Source: JABWCQ01 sp964587105 (lineage in GTDB: Bacteria; Electryoneota; RPQS01). From it: DNA of 64,000 nucleotides. Made by a program: the position numbers and the translations under genes. The stretch covers positions 186,001 to 250,000 of the forward strand of contig CAZPKG010000001.1 of the NCBI GenBank assembly GCA_964587105.1. The letters run 5' to 3'. The notes under the pieces are model-generated. The model was given only the letters and a program-made list of their open reading frames with translations, ran no database searches and was not told the DNA's origin. Below, one piece after another: positions 34,770-43,794 of this stretch (position 1 is its first letter; each line of letters starts with the position of its first letter).

Positions 34770-35440
34770 TGAAGCTCGGACTGCTACTTTCGCTTAGCCT
34801 GTTAACGACGATGAGTAACGCGCAAAACTATCCCACGCTCGAGCAGATTATTGCCGCAACGTGGGTTCCGCACCATGTCACTTGCAAGTGGGAACCGATG
34901 TTCGGCGACCCTTCCGCGCTTGACAAATTGAAAGACATTGAAGTTGTTGGGCAGCTGGATGATTTCGCCAACGGACTCCTGACGGTCACGTTGAAAGGCA
35001 TTGACACGAACGGAACCGAACACCGATTGACGCTTAAAGGACGCGCTCGCATATTCGGGCAGGCTTACAGCGTCGCCTCACGCGTGAAAATTGGTGAAGA
35101 AATCAAATTGGCAATGTTAGCGCCGCTCACATGCGAGTGGAGCAACTTACGCGCAATGGCGCTGCTCGACGCGGGCGCAATCGTCGGCAAATTTGCCGTG
35201 CGACCGCTGGTGCCGGGCCGCGTGATACTGGCAAGCGACGTCCGCCCGAAAACACTCGTTCGCAGCGGTGAACCCGTGATCGTATTCTACGAGCAGGGCG
35301 GAGTCATCGTAAAAGTTGAAGGAGTCGCGATGAAAGACGGAGGAGTCGGCGAAAGGATTCCAGTGCGCGTGCCTGAAGTGGAAAAAAACAGACTTGAAGG
35401 AGTGATACAAGATGATGCGACGCTGCGTTGGATTCCTTAG
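34769..35440 (+). CDS. flgA: Flagellar P-ring assembly chaperone FlgA
   Basis: This 223-residue protein has a signal peptide (residues 1-18, ending SNAQ). The C-terminal SAF-type domain shows GRVILASDVRPKTLVRSGEP and the beta strand VIVKVEGVAMKDGGVGERI. The fold assists FlgI polymerisation in the periplasm. It overlaps flgH by 29 bases. Confidence 0.92.
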   Translation: MKLGLLLSLSLLTTMSNAQNYPTLEQIIAATWVPHHVTCKWEPMFGDPSALDKLKDIEVVGQLDDFANGLLTVTLKGIDTNGTEHRLTLKGRARIFGQAYSVASRVKIGEEIKLAMLAPLTCEWSNLRAMALLDAGAIVGKFAVRPLVPGRVILASDVRPKTLVRSGEPVIVFYEQGGVIVKVEGVAMKDGGVGERIPVRVPEVEKNRLEGVIQDDATLRWIP

Positions 35441-35993
35441 TTTGATCGCGCTGCCGCTGGTCATGCAAGCTTCCGGTGTGACAAACCGGGGCATTGCGCC
35501 GTCGCTCTACAGCGACTGTATCGCGCGCAACGTCGGCGACCAGCTCACCGTGCTGATCATTGAAAATTCTCTTGCCTCAGCTTCCGCGCGCACCAACACG
35601 AAAGGTGAATACGACGCAGAAGCAACAGCCGGCGGAACCGGCGCGCTTGACTTCATTCCACTGCTGTCCGGAACAGGCTCAACCAAGAGTGAACACAAAG
35701 GTACCGGAACCACCACACGTCAAGGTACTCTGCGCGCGAGCGTGGTCAGCCGAGTGGTTGAAGTCTTGCCGAATGGCGACCTACGCATCGAAGGCGAGAA
35801 GTCAATCATCATTAACGGCGAAAAGCAATTGACTATACTTTCAGGCACAGTTCGCCAAAAAGACATTACGCCGCAGAATACGATTACTTCCGACCTGATT
35901 GGAGACGCAGAAATCTCCTATAAAGGAAAAGGCGTGTTGGCAAACACAGAACGCCCCGGAATCTTTGCGCGCATCTTTGATTGGATATTCTAA
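35412..35993 (+). CDS. flgH: Flagellar L-ring protein FlgH without lipobox
   Basis: The outer-membrane ring protein, 193 residues, has the family core NVGDQLTVLIIENSLASASA, RIEGEKSIIINGEKQLTILS and GTVRQKDITPQNTI. The N-terminus (signal ending PLVMQASG) lacks the LxGC lipobox normally used to lipidate FlgH; the only early Cys is residue 5. It may be a non-acylated variant. Two start ATGs (35412, 35415) are adjacent. Its presence shows an outer membrane. Confidence 0.93.
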   Translation: MMRRCVGFLSLIALPLVMQASGVTNRGIAPSLYSDCIARNVGDQLTVLIIENSLASASARTNTKGEYDAEATAGGTGALDFIPLLSGTGSTKSEHKGTGTTTRQGTLRASVVSRVVEVLPNGDLRIEGEKSIIINGEKQLTILSGTVRQKDITPQNTITSDLIGDAEISYKGKGVLANTERPGIFARIFDWIF

Positions 35994-37081
35994 TGAGAAA
36001 CGTTATTCTCACTGTACTCTTGTGCGTTTGCTCAGCATTTGCCGGGGTTCGCGTCGGCGACTTGACCAACTATCCGAATAGCACGCCGGTCACTTTAACC
36101 GGCTACGGATTGATTGTCGGACTTGCAGGGACGGGCGATGGAAGCAAGTCCACATTTACTCCGCAAACTTTTGCGAGCATGCTTAAGCAATTCGGAATTG
36201 AAGTTGCTCCCGGCGATCTCAAATTGAAGAACGTTGCGGCGGTGATGGTTTCCTGTGAAATGCCAGCAGGCGCACGCCGGGGTTCGCGGATTGATGCGCT
36301 TGTCTCGTCGCTCGGCGATGCAACGAGTTTGCAAGGCGGCACGTTACTGCGCACGGTGTTGAATGATCCGTGGAATAATCCAATAGCAGAAGTTCAAGGT
36401 CCGGTTTCAATCGGCGGCTTCAATTTTGAAACGGGCGGAACACGCGTTTCGCGCAATCATTCTGTGGCGGGACGAATTCCCGGCGGCACGGTGTTGTTTG
36501 AAGACGGACCCGAACTGCCCATGCCTGCCGACAGCTTTGTGCTTGTGTTGGAGCAACCCGACTTAAGGACGGCCGTGAGTGTTACGAAAGCTATTAACGC
36601 CCTCTATGCCGACGCTGCGCGCACAGAAGATCCGTCGGCTGTCATCGTGAGTGTCCCTGCTATGTATGAATCTCAAAGTGACCGGCTTGAGTTTCAATCC
36701 ATTATTGAAGACGTCGAGATTGATCCTGCGGGTAGTGACAAAATCGTCATAAATGAACGTACGGGCACGATCGTCGTCGGCACCGCTGTTTCACTCTTGC
36801 CAACGGCCATTGCGCACGGGAATCTGACTGTCGAAATCTCGGAACGCCCCGTAATCAGCCAGCCTAATGCGTTCGGTCAGGGTCAAACAATTGTTGAAAA
36901 GCAAAGCACGATCACGGTTGACAACGCAGGCGAAGGATTGAAAGAAGTTGCCGGTGCAGCTTCGGCAGGTGATGTAGCGCGAATGCTGAACTCGCTCGGA
37001 GTAACTCCGCGTGATATGATTGCAATTTTTCAAGGGCTCAAAGCCGCAGGTGCGCTGCGAGCAGAATTGGTCATTATTTAA
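35993..37081 (+). CDS. flgI: Flagellar P-ring protein FlgI
   Basis: The ATG at 35993 overlaps the flgH TAA and opens with a good signal peptide (VILTVLLCVCSAFAG), giving 362 residues, usual length. The signatures are RVGDLTNYPNSTPVTLTGYG, LVVGLAGTGDGS-like sequence and the tail VTPRDMIAIFQGLKAAGALR. It forms the periplasmic ring around the rod in the peptidoglycan layer. It overlaps the next gene by 1 base. Confidence 0.96.
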   Translation: MRNVILTVLLCVCSAFAGVRVGDLTNYPNSTPVTLTGYGLIVGLAGTGDGSKSTFTPQTFASMLKQFGIEVAPGDLKLKNVAAVMVSCEMPAGARRGSRIDALVSSLGDATSLQGGTLLRTVLNDPWNNPIAEVQGPVSIGGFNFETGGTRVSRNHSVAGRIPGGTVLFEDGPELPMPADSFVLVLEQPDLRTAVSVTKAINALYADAARTEDPSAVIVSVPAMYESQSDRLEFQSIIEDVEIDPAGSDKIVINERTGTIVVGTAVSLLPTAIAHGNLTVEISERPVISQPNAFGQGQTIVEKQSTITVDNAGEGLKEVAGAASAGDVARMLNSLGVTPRDMIAIFQGLKAAGALRAELVII

Positions 37082-37377
37082 TGAAGATCACTCCGCACAA
37101 TGGCTTTCTTCCGTTTGTGAAGACAAAAGATAAGTCCAACACCCCCGAAGCACTTAAGGATGCTGCGGAGGGATTTGAAACTTTGCTTACGCATCAAATG
37201 GTGGAAGAGCTGCAAAAGGACCTTGAAGGCGAGTCCATGTTCGGTGGAGGAGTTGAAGGCAACACGATCGGCGCAATGGCGGAGTGGGAGCTTGCAACTC
37301 AACTCTCCAAATCGCTTGATTTTGGAATTTTGCAGCAATTGCAGGCGTCCGTCGCCGCAGAAAAGGAAGACAAATGA
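37081..37377 (+). CDS. flgJ: FlgJ-type rod-binding (rod cap) protein, short form
   Basis: This 98-residue protein matches only the N-terminal rod-binding half of FlgJ (ALKDAAEGFETLLTHQMVEE; MFGGGVEGNTIGAMAEWELA). The peptidoglycan-hydrolase half is absent, as in many non-gammaproteobacteria, so another enzyme must open the wall. It overlaps flgI and the FlgN-like gene. Confidence 0.9.
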   Translation: MKITPHNGFLPFVKTKDKSNTPEALKDAAEGFETLLTHQMVEELQKDLEGESMFGGGVEGNTIGAMAEWELATQLSKSLDFGILQQLQASVAAEKEDK

Positions 37378-37736
37378 GTCCAGAAGCTCACGACTTTGTG
37401 CGCGAACTTGGCGTGCTGAAGATACATATTCAGCATCTTGAGCAAATGCTGCGCAAGAACGAATTGTCCGGTATTGAAGGCGAATCGACAGAAGTAGAGA
37501 CAACTCTTGTGCGTCTGCTTCGCGCGCAGCGCGCGCTGCCGCGTAATGAACAACAACAAATGCGCCGCCGATTTGTCGCGTTACGTCAAGATGCTTTGCG
37601 CACTTTGGAAATCTCGCGCCGGATTCTCGATGAAAGCCTGCGCGCAACCGTTGAACTCATTGAAACCATCGAGGCGAGCAGCAATTACGACGGTCGGCGA
37701 GGTGGTCGCTCAATTATGATAGACCGAAAGGCGTAA
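37374..37736 (+). CDS. FlgN-like chaperone for hook-filament junction proteins
   Basis: This 120-residue, all-helical protein (ELGVLKIHIQHLEQMLRKNE; RRFVALRQDALRTLEISRRI) lies directly before flgK. That matches the usual place and shape of FlgN, the cytoplasmic chaperone of FlgK and FlgL. Sequence identity in this family is very low, so the call rests mostly on helix pattern and position. Confidence 0.7.
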   Translation: MSPEAHDFVRELGVLKIHIQHLEQMLRKNELSGIEGESTEVETTLVRLLRAQRALPRNEQQQMRRRFVALRQDALRTLEISRRILDESLRATVELIETIEASSNYDGRRGGRSIMIDRKA

Positions 37737-37739
37737 CGC

Positions 37740-39119
37740 ATGAGCACGCTATCAAATATCCTTGAGCAAGGCCGCCGCGCGATTCAAGTGCAGCAACTTG
37801 CCATGCAGGTTATTGGGCACAACACTTCCAATGCCGGCACGGTTGGCTATTCGCGCCGCCGCATTGATTTGGGCACGGCGCCTCCGGGAGCAACCGGCGA
37901 GTGGGGCGTCGGCGCCGGAGTTGATATTAATGATCTCTCACGTGTGCGCGACCGTTTACTGGATCAACAAATTCGCAGTGGAACCACGGTTTCTTCGTAC
38001 TGGAACTCGCGCGAAGATCAGCTAGGTCGAATTGAAGAATCGTTCAACGCGCTGGGCGACAACAACCTTGGCTCGCTGATGGATAAGTTTTGGCAAGGTT
38101 GGCAGGACCTCGCAAATGATCCTGAAAGCATGGCGCCGCGCTATCAAATGCGAGACCGCGCCAGCGCACTGGTTGGCGGCCTGAAACGAGTTTACAGCGA
38201 CCTTCAGGGCCAACTTCAAGAGGTGAACCAACGGATTGCCGAAGGCGCTGAAAAGGCAAATGAGTTAACAGCCGGAATCGCCGAACTTAACGTGCAAATC
38301 GTCGCTGGCGAATTGGGCGGTATGGAAGCCTCCGACTTGAGAGATTCACGCGACCTTATGGTTGAGCAGCTTGCCGGTCTAATGGACATTTCCATTCAAG
38401 AGCAGACAGACGGCACGATCCATGTTTACAGCGGCGGAAATATTATTGTTCAGCGTGACATTGCTATCCCTATAAGCATTGATCAAGTTGAAACAGACCC
38501 CAAGAATCACGTTGTGTTGACTCTGGGCAATTCGTCATCGACGTGGAAGCCGAAAGGCGGTGAGCTTGGCGCGCTCTTTGAGCAGCGCGACGTGGAATTG
38601 CCGAAAGTAATGGCTGAACTTGATCGCTTCGCCAGCGAATTCAGCCAAGCCGTTAACGCAATTCACATACAAGGTTGGGGCTTGAACGGATCGCAAGGAC
38701 AAGAGTTTTTCGCGTCCAACGTGCAAGGCGTCAACGATCTTGCGTTGTCAGACATGATCATGGAAGACGCTGGACGCATCGCCGCGTCCTCAAGCGAAAA
38801 TGCGCCCGGTGATAACTCGCTTGCGCTCGCCATCGCGGGAATCCAAAATCAAACTATGAGTTCCGGTTACTCCATTGATGAAATGCTGCGTAACATCCCT
38901 CTTGAAGCGGGAAGTCGAAGATCATCAGCGATTCAACAACGTGACGTGGAAACGGCCGTTTTAGACAACGCCACTAACCGCCGATTTGCGATCAGCGGAG
39001 TAAGTTTAGATGAAGAGATGGCACGCCTGTTAGAAACGCAAAAAGCGTACGAAGCGGCGGCGAAGATCGTTCAAACCGTAGATGAAATGATGCAAACCGT
39101 TCTCAACTTGAAGCAGTAG
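37740..39119 (+). CDS. flgK: Flagellar hook-associated protein 1, FlgK
   Basis: This 459-residue protein has the axial N-terminus (QVIGHNTSNAGTVGYSRRR), the FlgK motif FNALGDNNLGSLMDKFWQGWQDL (partly quoted) and the C-terminal helix LLETQKAYEAAAKIVQTVDE. It joins hook to filament and is exported with the chaperone encoded upstream. flgL follows 1 base later. Confidence 0.96.
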   Translation: MSTLSNILEQGRRAIQVQQLAMQVIGHNTSNAGTVGYSRRRIDLGTAPPGATGEWGVGAGVDINDLSRVRDRLLDQQIRSGTTVSSYWNSREDQLGRIEESFNALGDNNLGSLMDKFWQGWQDLANDPESMAPRYQMRDRASALVGGLKRVYSDLQGQLQEVNQRIAEGAEKANELTAGIAELNVQIVAGELGGMEASDLRDSRDLMVEQLAGLMDISIQEQTDGTIHVYSGGNIIVQRDIAIPISIDQVETDPKNHVVLTLGNSSSTWKPKGGELGALFEQRDVELPKVMAELDRFASEFSQAVNAIHIQGWGLNGSQGQEFFASNVQGVNDLALSDMIMEDAGRIAASSSENAPGDNSLALAIAGIQNQTMSSGYSIDEMLRNIPLEAGSRRSSAIQQRDVETAVLDNATNRRFAISGVSLDEEMARLLETQKAYEAAAKIVQTVDEMMQTVLNLKQ

Positions 39120-39120
39120 T

Positions 39121-40071
39121 ATGCGAGTATCACATCTTCAGCAGCATCAAAGTTTCGTGCGCGACGTAGAGCAGCGGCTCTATAACATGACGCGTATTCA
39201 GCAGGAGCTGGGAACCGGCAAGCGCCTTGAGCAGCCTTCGGAAGACGTCAATTCGGCCGCTCATGCTCTAAGTGCGCGAACTCAGCTTGAGTCGATTGCG
39301 CAATATCAACGAAACATTGAAAACGGACAAGGTTTCGTTTCGGCTGCAGATTCTAAACTTACATCAATCGTTGACTTAATAAACGAAATTGACGCACTTG
39401 CACTTTCTGCCGATAATGACCACGTCTCGCCTGAAGACCGTAATTTTGCTGCGCAGGAGATGAATCAGAAGCTTGAATCGTTAATGGAGTATGCGAACGC
39501 ACAATTTGGCGATCGCTACTTGTTCGGCGGACATGGTACAACCACTGCGCCGTTTGGTGAAACGCGTGACGCAAATGGCCAAATCACTAATGTCGCCGCA
39601 CAGTCGCAATCTATAGAGGGACGCATCTATCGCATGATCGACGAGAACGAGAATGTCGCGATAAATGTTACAGGCGATCGGCTCTTTCAGCCTGTCGGCG
39701 AGGAAAATACCGCGACGGATTTATTTTACGTGGTCAGAAATCTGCGCGATACAATCGCCAACAATAATACTCCGCCGGAAGGGCAAGAGGCTACCCTTAG
39801 CACGCACGTCCTGCGTGAGAACCTTGACGCAATTCGGGACAGGATTGTTGAACAGCAAACCTACATCGGGTCTCTGGGTCAGCGGCTTAAAGATAAGTTA
39901 AGCGAACTCAGCGCAACGGAAATAGATTGGACAGACCGCTTGGAACAGGCTCAGGGATCTGAGATGACAGACCTCGTGAGCAGACTTTCCGTAGAGGAAG
40001 GCGTGTACAACGCGCTTGTCGCAATTCAATCACGAGTATTAAATCGTTCACTCATTGACTATCTGGGTTAA
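39121..40071 (+). CDS. flgL: Flagellar hook-associated protein 3, FlgL
   Basis: This 316-residue protein resembles flagellin at the N-terminus (YNMTRIQQELGTGKRLEQPS) and in the helical region around residues 85-135 (DALALSADNDHVSPEDRNFA; GDRYLFGGHGT is typical of FlgL). The C-terminus ends VLNRSLIDYLG. It is the last structural gene before the glycosylation island, whose first ATG follows its stop by 1 base, suggesting cotranscription. Confidence 0.95.
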   Translation: MRVSHLQQHQSFVRDVEQRLYNMTRIQQELGTGKRLEQPSEDVNSAAHALSARTQLESIAQYQRNIENGQGFVSAADSKLTSIVDLINEIDALALSADNDHVSPEDRNFAAQEMNQKLESLMEYANAQFGDRYLFGGHGTTTAPFGETRDANGQITNVAAQSQSIEGRIYRMIDENENVAINVTGDRLFQPVGEENTATDLFYVVRNLRDTIANNNTPPEGQEATLSTHVLRENLDAIRDRIVEQQTYIGSLGQRLKDKLSELSATEIDWTDRLEQAQGSEMTDLVSRLSVEEGVYNALVAIQSRVLNRSLIDYLG

Positions 40072-40072
40072 A

Positions 40073-41119
40073 ATGTCAAAGCGCGCACTCATTACTGGAA
40101 TCACAGGGCAAGACGGAAGTTACTTGTCCGAACTGCTGCTAAACAAGGGTTACACCGTGTTCGGAATGGTGCGCCGATCAAGTACCGAAAACTTTGCGCG
40201 AATTGAGCACCTGCGCGATCAACTGCAACTTGTGCAGGGAGATTTGCTGGACGCCAATTCTCTCGAAAGCGTTCTCAAGACTTCGCGACCGGATGAAATC
40301 TATAATTTGGCCGCGCAGAGTTTTGTACCTGCCTCGTGGGCACAACCAATTCTGACCGGCGAATTTACCGCACTGGGCGTCGCGCGCTTATTAGAAGTGA
40401 TGCGAACTATTTGTCCTGAGGCGCGCTTTTATCAGGCGTCGTCCTCTGAGATGTTCGGCAAAGTGCTTGAAGTTCCGCAGAGTGAAACCACGCCGTTCTA
40501 TCCGCGCAGCCCTTATGGCGTCGCTAAGGTTTACGGTCACTACATTACCGTTAACATGCGCGAATCGTACAACTTGTTTGCTGTAAACGGTATTCTTTTC
40601 AATCACGAGTCACCACGCCGCGGGCTTGAATTTGTCACACGAAAGATCACGAGATCAGTCGCGGCGATTAAGCTTGGTTTGCAAAACCACCTTGAGCTTG
40701 GGAACCTTGATGCGCGGCGTGATTGGGGCTTTGCGGGAGACTACGTTGATGCGATGTGGCGCATGTTGCAGCAAAGTAAACCGGATGACTATGTAGTTGC
40801 GACCGGCGCAACTCATAGTGTACGCGAGTTTGTGAACGCTGCTTTCGCAACCGTCGATCTTGATCCGGAAGCGCATGTGCGAATTCGCGCTGATTTGATC
40901 CGCCCGGCCGAGGTCGACCTTTTAGTCGGCGATCCAAGTAAGGCAAAGCGTGTTCTGGATTGGACGCCTGAAATTGACTTTCGCGGCTTAGTCGAAATGA
41001 TGGTGCGTGCCGACTACGACGACCTCTCGGCACTGCATCAGAAAGCGCTTCCAATTCAAGCTTCAACGTCACGACGACAAGTTGCCCGTAGCCTCAGATT
41101 CAGCAAAGCAAAAGCGTAG
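40073..41119 (+). CDS. gmd: GDP-mannose 4,6-dehydratase
   Basis: This 348-residue short-chain dehydrogenase/reductase family enzyme converts GDP-mannose to GDP-4-keto-6-deoxymannose, the entry point to fucose, rhamnose and perosamine-type sugars. The NADP-binding motif TGITGQDGSYLSELLL is at residues 8-23. The catalytic set is seen in SSSEMFG and YPRSPYGVAK (Tyr/Lys), and FNHESPRRGLEFVTRKI is specific to GMD. The ATG at 40073 follows the flgL stop by 1 base. No downstream epimerase/reductase or aminotransferase is present in the window. Confidence 0.94.
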   Translation: MSKRALITGITGQDGSYLSELLLNKGYTVFGMVRRSSTENFARIEHLRDQLQLVQGDLLDANSLESVLKTSRPDEIYNLAAQSFVPASWAQPILTGEFTALGVARLLEVMRTICPEARFYQASSSEMFGKVLEVPQSETTPFYPRSPYGVAKVYGHYITVNMRESYNLFAVNGILFNHESPRRGLEFVTRKITRSVAAIKLGLQNHLELGNLDARRDWGFAGDYVDAMWRMLQQSKPDDYVVATGATHSVREFVNAAFATVDLDPEAHVRIRADLIRPAEVDLLVGDPSKAKRVLDWTPEIDFRGLVEMMVRADYDDLSALHQKALPIQASTSRRQVARSLRFSKAKA

Positions 41120-41124
41120 TCGCC

Positions 41125-43794
41125 TTGGAATCGTTTGGACATATACTGGCCGGCCTTGCCGCTGAAGTTCAGGCAAACCCAAATCGCTTCGAGAGTTCGC
41201 AGCGTTTGTGGGCTCGATTGTTTGCTGAGGCCGCTTCTGAAGTTAGTCCTCAAGCAGAGTTGGATCTGCTTAGGATTAGCCTGCCTGCTCCGTTTGCCCT
41301 ATCAGGTTGGTATGCTTACTTTGATCAGAGGGCGACCGATCTATTGGCTCGCGCTGACATCTGTAATCTTGACAGTACGTGCATTGTTGATCTAAATAAT
41401 CTCAAGAAACGTAGTGCGGCCTTTGGCGGAATCTTCAGAGTGGTCAATCCAGCGACTCGCAAAAACTCTAAGCCCAAAGGTGCTGCCCTGACGATTGGCA
41501 TTGACCTTCGACCGCTTTCTATTCCCTCAAGCCGCAATCGCGGTATTGGACGTTATCTAATTAATACCCTTCCGCGTTTTATTGAAAAGGCTGCCCGTCA
41601 TAAGTTTGTGTTGCTGACTGAACCGGGTGCGAAGCGCGATGAAGAACTGCTCAGTCTCTTTCAGCGAACCGATATTGATTTTCGCGAGTTCTCGTCTGGA
41701 TGTGACCACGATCTTGATCTATTCCTGCTAACCGATCCAACACCGATGTTGACCGGGAAGCGGCTTGCTGACCTACCTGTCACGCAATGCGCTTGGATGT
41801 CCTTGGTTTATGACTTCATTCCGCTTGAATACCCGGAGTTGTACTTACGCGGAAGTGATCAGCTTGTTGACGAGTACCTTAGTAATATTGAGACAATTGC
41901 CGAGAGATGTCAGGCAGTGTTTCCAATATCACGGTATGTTGCGACGCAGTGTGAAGTGTTGTTAAACATTGAAGCGAGCCGAGTGTTGCCGATTTTCGGT
42001 GGAGTTGACGAGAGTTTCTTTACATCGGCGACGGCTTCAACACTGAGGGAGTTTCCCGAGCCATACTACCTTTATGTGGGAGGCGCCGATGCGCGGAAGA
42101 ATCTCGCCGGCTTGATTAAAGCGTTTGCTGAGGCGAGTTCGCAACTGCCCTCCGAGTTGAAGCTCGTCTTGGTCGGCGAAATGAGTGCTGACAAGACTAA
42201 TAAGCTCTTACGCGATATGAGGCTTGAGCAACTTGTCGGAACGGTCGTTGGCCTTGGCAGCATAGATGATGTGCGGTTGCGCGGCTTATATGCAAATGCG
42301 TTGGCAACCGTGTTTGTCTCTCATAGTGAAGGACTCGGTCTCCCTGCGTTGGAAGCAATGGCAACGGGGTGCCCAGTGATAGCTTCGAAGACAACGGCCT
42401 TAGGTGAGACCGTCGGCTCCACAGGTGTTCTCGTTGATCCAGCTTCAACATCTGAAATAGCGCATGGTATGATTCGCATTGCAAAGGACTCCGCACTACG
42501 GAAAGATCTCGCGCTTCGCGGCCCCATGCATGCGCGCAAATGGCGCTGGGACGACGTTGCTTCAACATTGCTTGAAGGAATTGAGAAGTTTGCCACTCGC
42601 GAAGTTCATTGTACACCGCGCACACGGCGGATGCGAGTTGCGATGATGAATCGCGAAAACGTTTGGAGCGCGCCCGGCGGCGATAGCCGAATCATGCTGC
42701 AAATGCAGGACGCAGCCTTACAAGCGGATGTCGAAGTGTTCTTCCCTTCGTCCTGCAATCAGGCAAACGATGCGGATATTATCCACTTTGTTAACATGAC
42801 CTTGCCGGCGCCTTTGAAGGATGCGGTACTGTTCTCTCAAGAGCGCAATATTCCCCTTGTGGTAACGACTTTGTATGAAGATTGGCCGCAGTACATAAAT
42901 GCGTCTCACCAAGCATTTGGCATCTATCGCGCATATATGACAGGCAAGCTTGGTCGCTCAGATTTGTCGAATGCCCTGAATAACCTTAGAACGTCTCAAG
43001 CTGCACCTCAGGTCAACGTTGGAGAGAGTCTTCGGCACGCCTCACTTTTGTTAGCGTGCGCTGAATCCGAGGCGGCACGGCTCGCGAGCGATTTTTCCGA
43101 TATTGAAGATCGTATTCATGTTGTCCCCTTTGAGGTAAATGTCCCACTTCCGACTGAGCGTAAGACAAGTGATTCTTTGCGATACGCGTTAGGTTTTGAT
43201 GAATTCGTGCTCTGCATTGGCCGTCTTGAAACACGCAAGAATCAACTTGCAGTGCTCGCTGCGTTACAAGATGAGGATATCCCAATTGTATTTGCCGCAG
43301 GGGGGTACACTCCGCAGCCTGCATATGCAAACGCGGTGAGAGCTTGGAGGCGTAAGGCGCCTGTCACATTTGTTGATCGAATGCCCTGGCACCTCATGTC
43401 CGCGCTTATCAGAAGCGCTTCTACGCACGTATTGCCAAGTTTTTACGAACTTCCAGGACTTGTGCATCTTGAATGTGCTGCTGCGGGTGTTCCTGTCGTC
43501 GCTGGAGATTGGGGCGCGATCACAGATTACTTGCCCGATTCCCTTTTCTATGCATGTGATCCTCTCGATCTCGATTCCATCCGGTTAGCAACGCTAAACG
43601 CGCTAAGTGCGCCGCTTGCTCCGGCGGCCGCTGACATAGCACAGAGCTACACGCGTGAACGGCTGACTGATAATCTGATAGCAAGTTATGAGCGCGCACT
43701 GAAATATCATGAGCGCACTCCCAATCGAAATAAGCAATACGTACATAGGCCGTATAGGCCGGAATTCACCGGAGGAATCCATGCCGCTGTCTAA
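41125..43794 (+). CDS. Double glycosyltransferase family 4 protein (GT4-GT4)
   Basis: The protein has 889 residues and a TTG start 5 bases after gmd. Residues 1-120 are unclassified. A first GT-B fold spans about 122-490 (IGIDLRPL; RGIGRYL; LYVGGADARKNLAGLIKAF; SEGLGLPALEAMATGCPVIA). A second spans about 500-870 (LCIGRLETRKNQLAVLAAL; LPSFYELPGLVHLECAAAGV). Both carry the GT4 Glu-x7-Glu-like donor-binding region in altered form; the second has ELPGLVHLE. It probably transfers two sugars in sequence, in the cytoplasm. Its place after flgL and gmd suggests flagellin glycan synthesis, but LPS or O-antigen synthesis is possible. Confidence 0.85.
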   Translation: MESFGHILAGLAAEVQANPNRFESSQRLWARLFAEAASEVSPQAELDLLRISLPAPFALSGWYAYFDQRATDLLARADICNLDSTCIVDLNNLKKRSAAFGGIFRVVNPATRKNSKPKGAALTIGIDLRPLSIPSSRNRGIGRYLINTLPRFIEKAARHKFVLLTEPGAKRDEELLSLFQRTDIDFREFSSGCDHDLDLFLLTDPTPMLTGKRLADLPVTQCAWMSLVYDFIPLEYPELYLRGSDQLVDEYLSNIETIAERCQAVFPISRYVATQCEVLLNIEASRVLPIFGGVDESFFTSATASTLREFPEPYYLYVGGADARKNLAGLIKAFAEASSQLPSELKLVLVGEMSADKTNKLLRDMRLEQLVGTVVGLGSIDDVRLRGLYANALATVFVSHSEGLGLPALEAMATGCPVIASKTTALGETVGSTGVLVDPASTSEIAHGMIRIAKDSALRKDLALRGPMHARKWRWDDVASTLLEGIEKFATREVHCTPRTRRMRVAMMNRENVWSAPGGDSRIMLQMQDAALQADVEVFFPSSCNQANDADIIHFVNMTLPAPLKDAVLFSQERNIPLVVTTLYEDWPQYINASHQAFGIYRAYMTGKLGRSDLSNALNNLRTSQAAPQVNVGESLRHASLLLACAESEAARLASDFSDIEDRIHVVPFEVNVPLPTERKTSDSLRYALGFDEFVLCIGRLETRKNQLAVLAALQDEDIPIVFAAGGYTPQPAYANAVRAWRRKAPVTFVDRMPWHLMSALIRSASTHVLPSFYELPGLVHLECAAAGVPVVAGDWGAITDYLPDSLFYACDPLDLDSIRLATLNALSAPLAPAAADIAQSYTRERLTDNLIASYERALKYHERTPNRNKQYVHRPYRPEFTGGIHAAV

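Noticed and set aside
37078..37647. Minus-strand ORF of 189 codons antisense to flgJ and the FlgN-like gene
   Set aside because: No domain or ribosome site; the plus-strand genes are tightly packed and recognisable.
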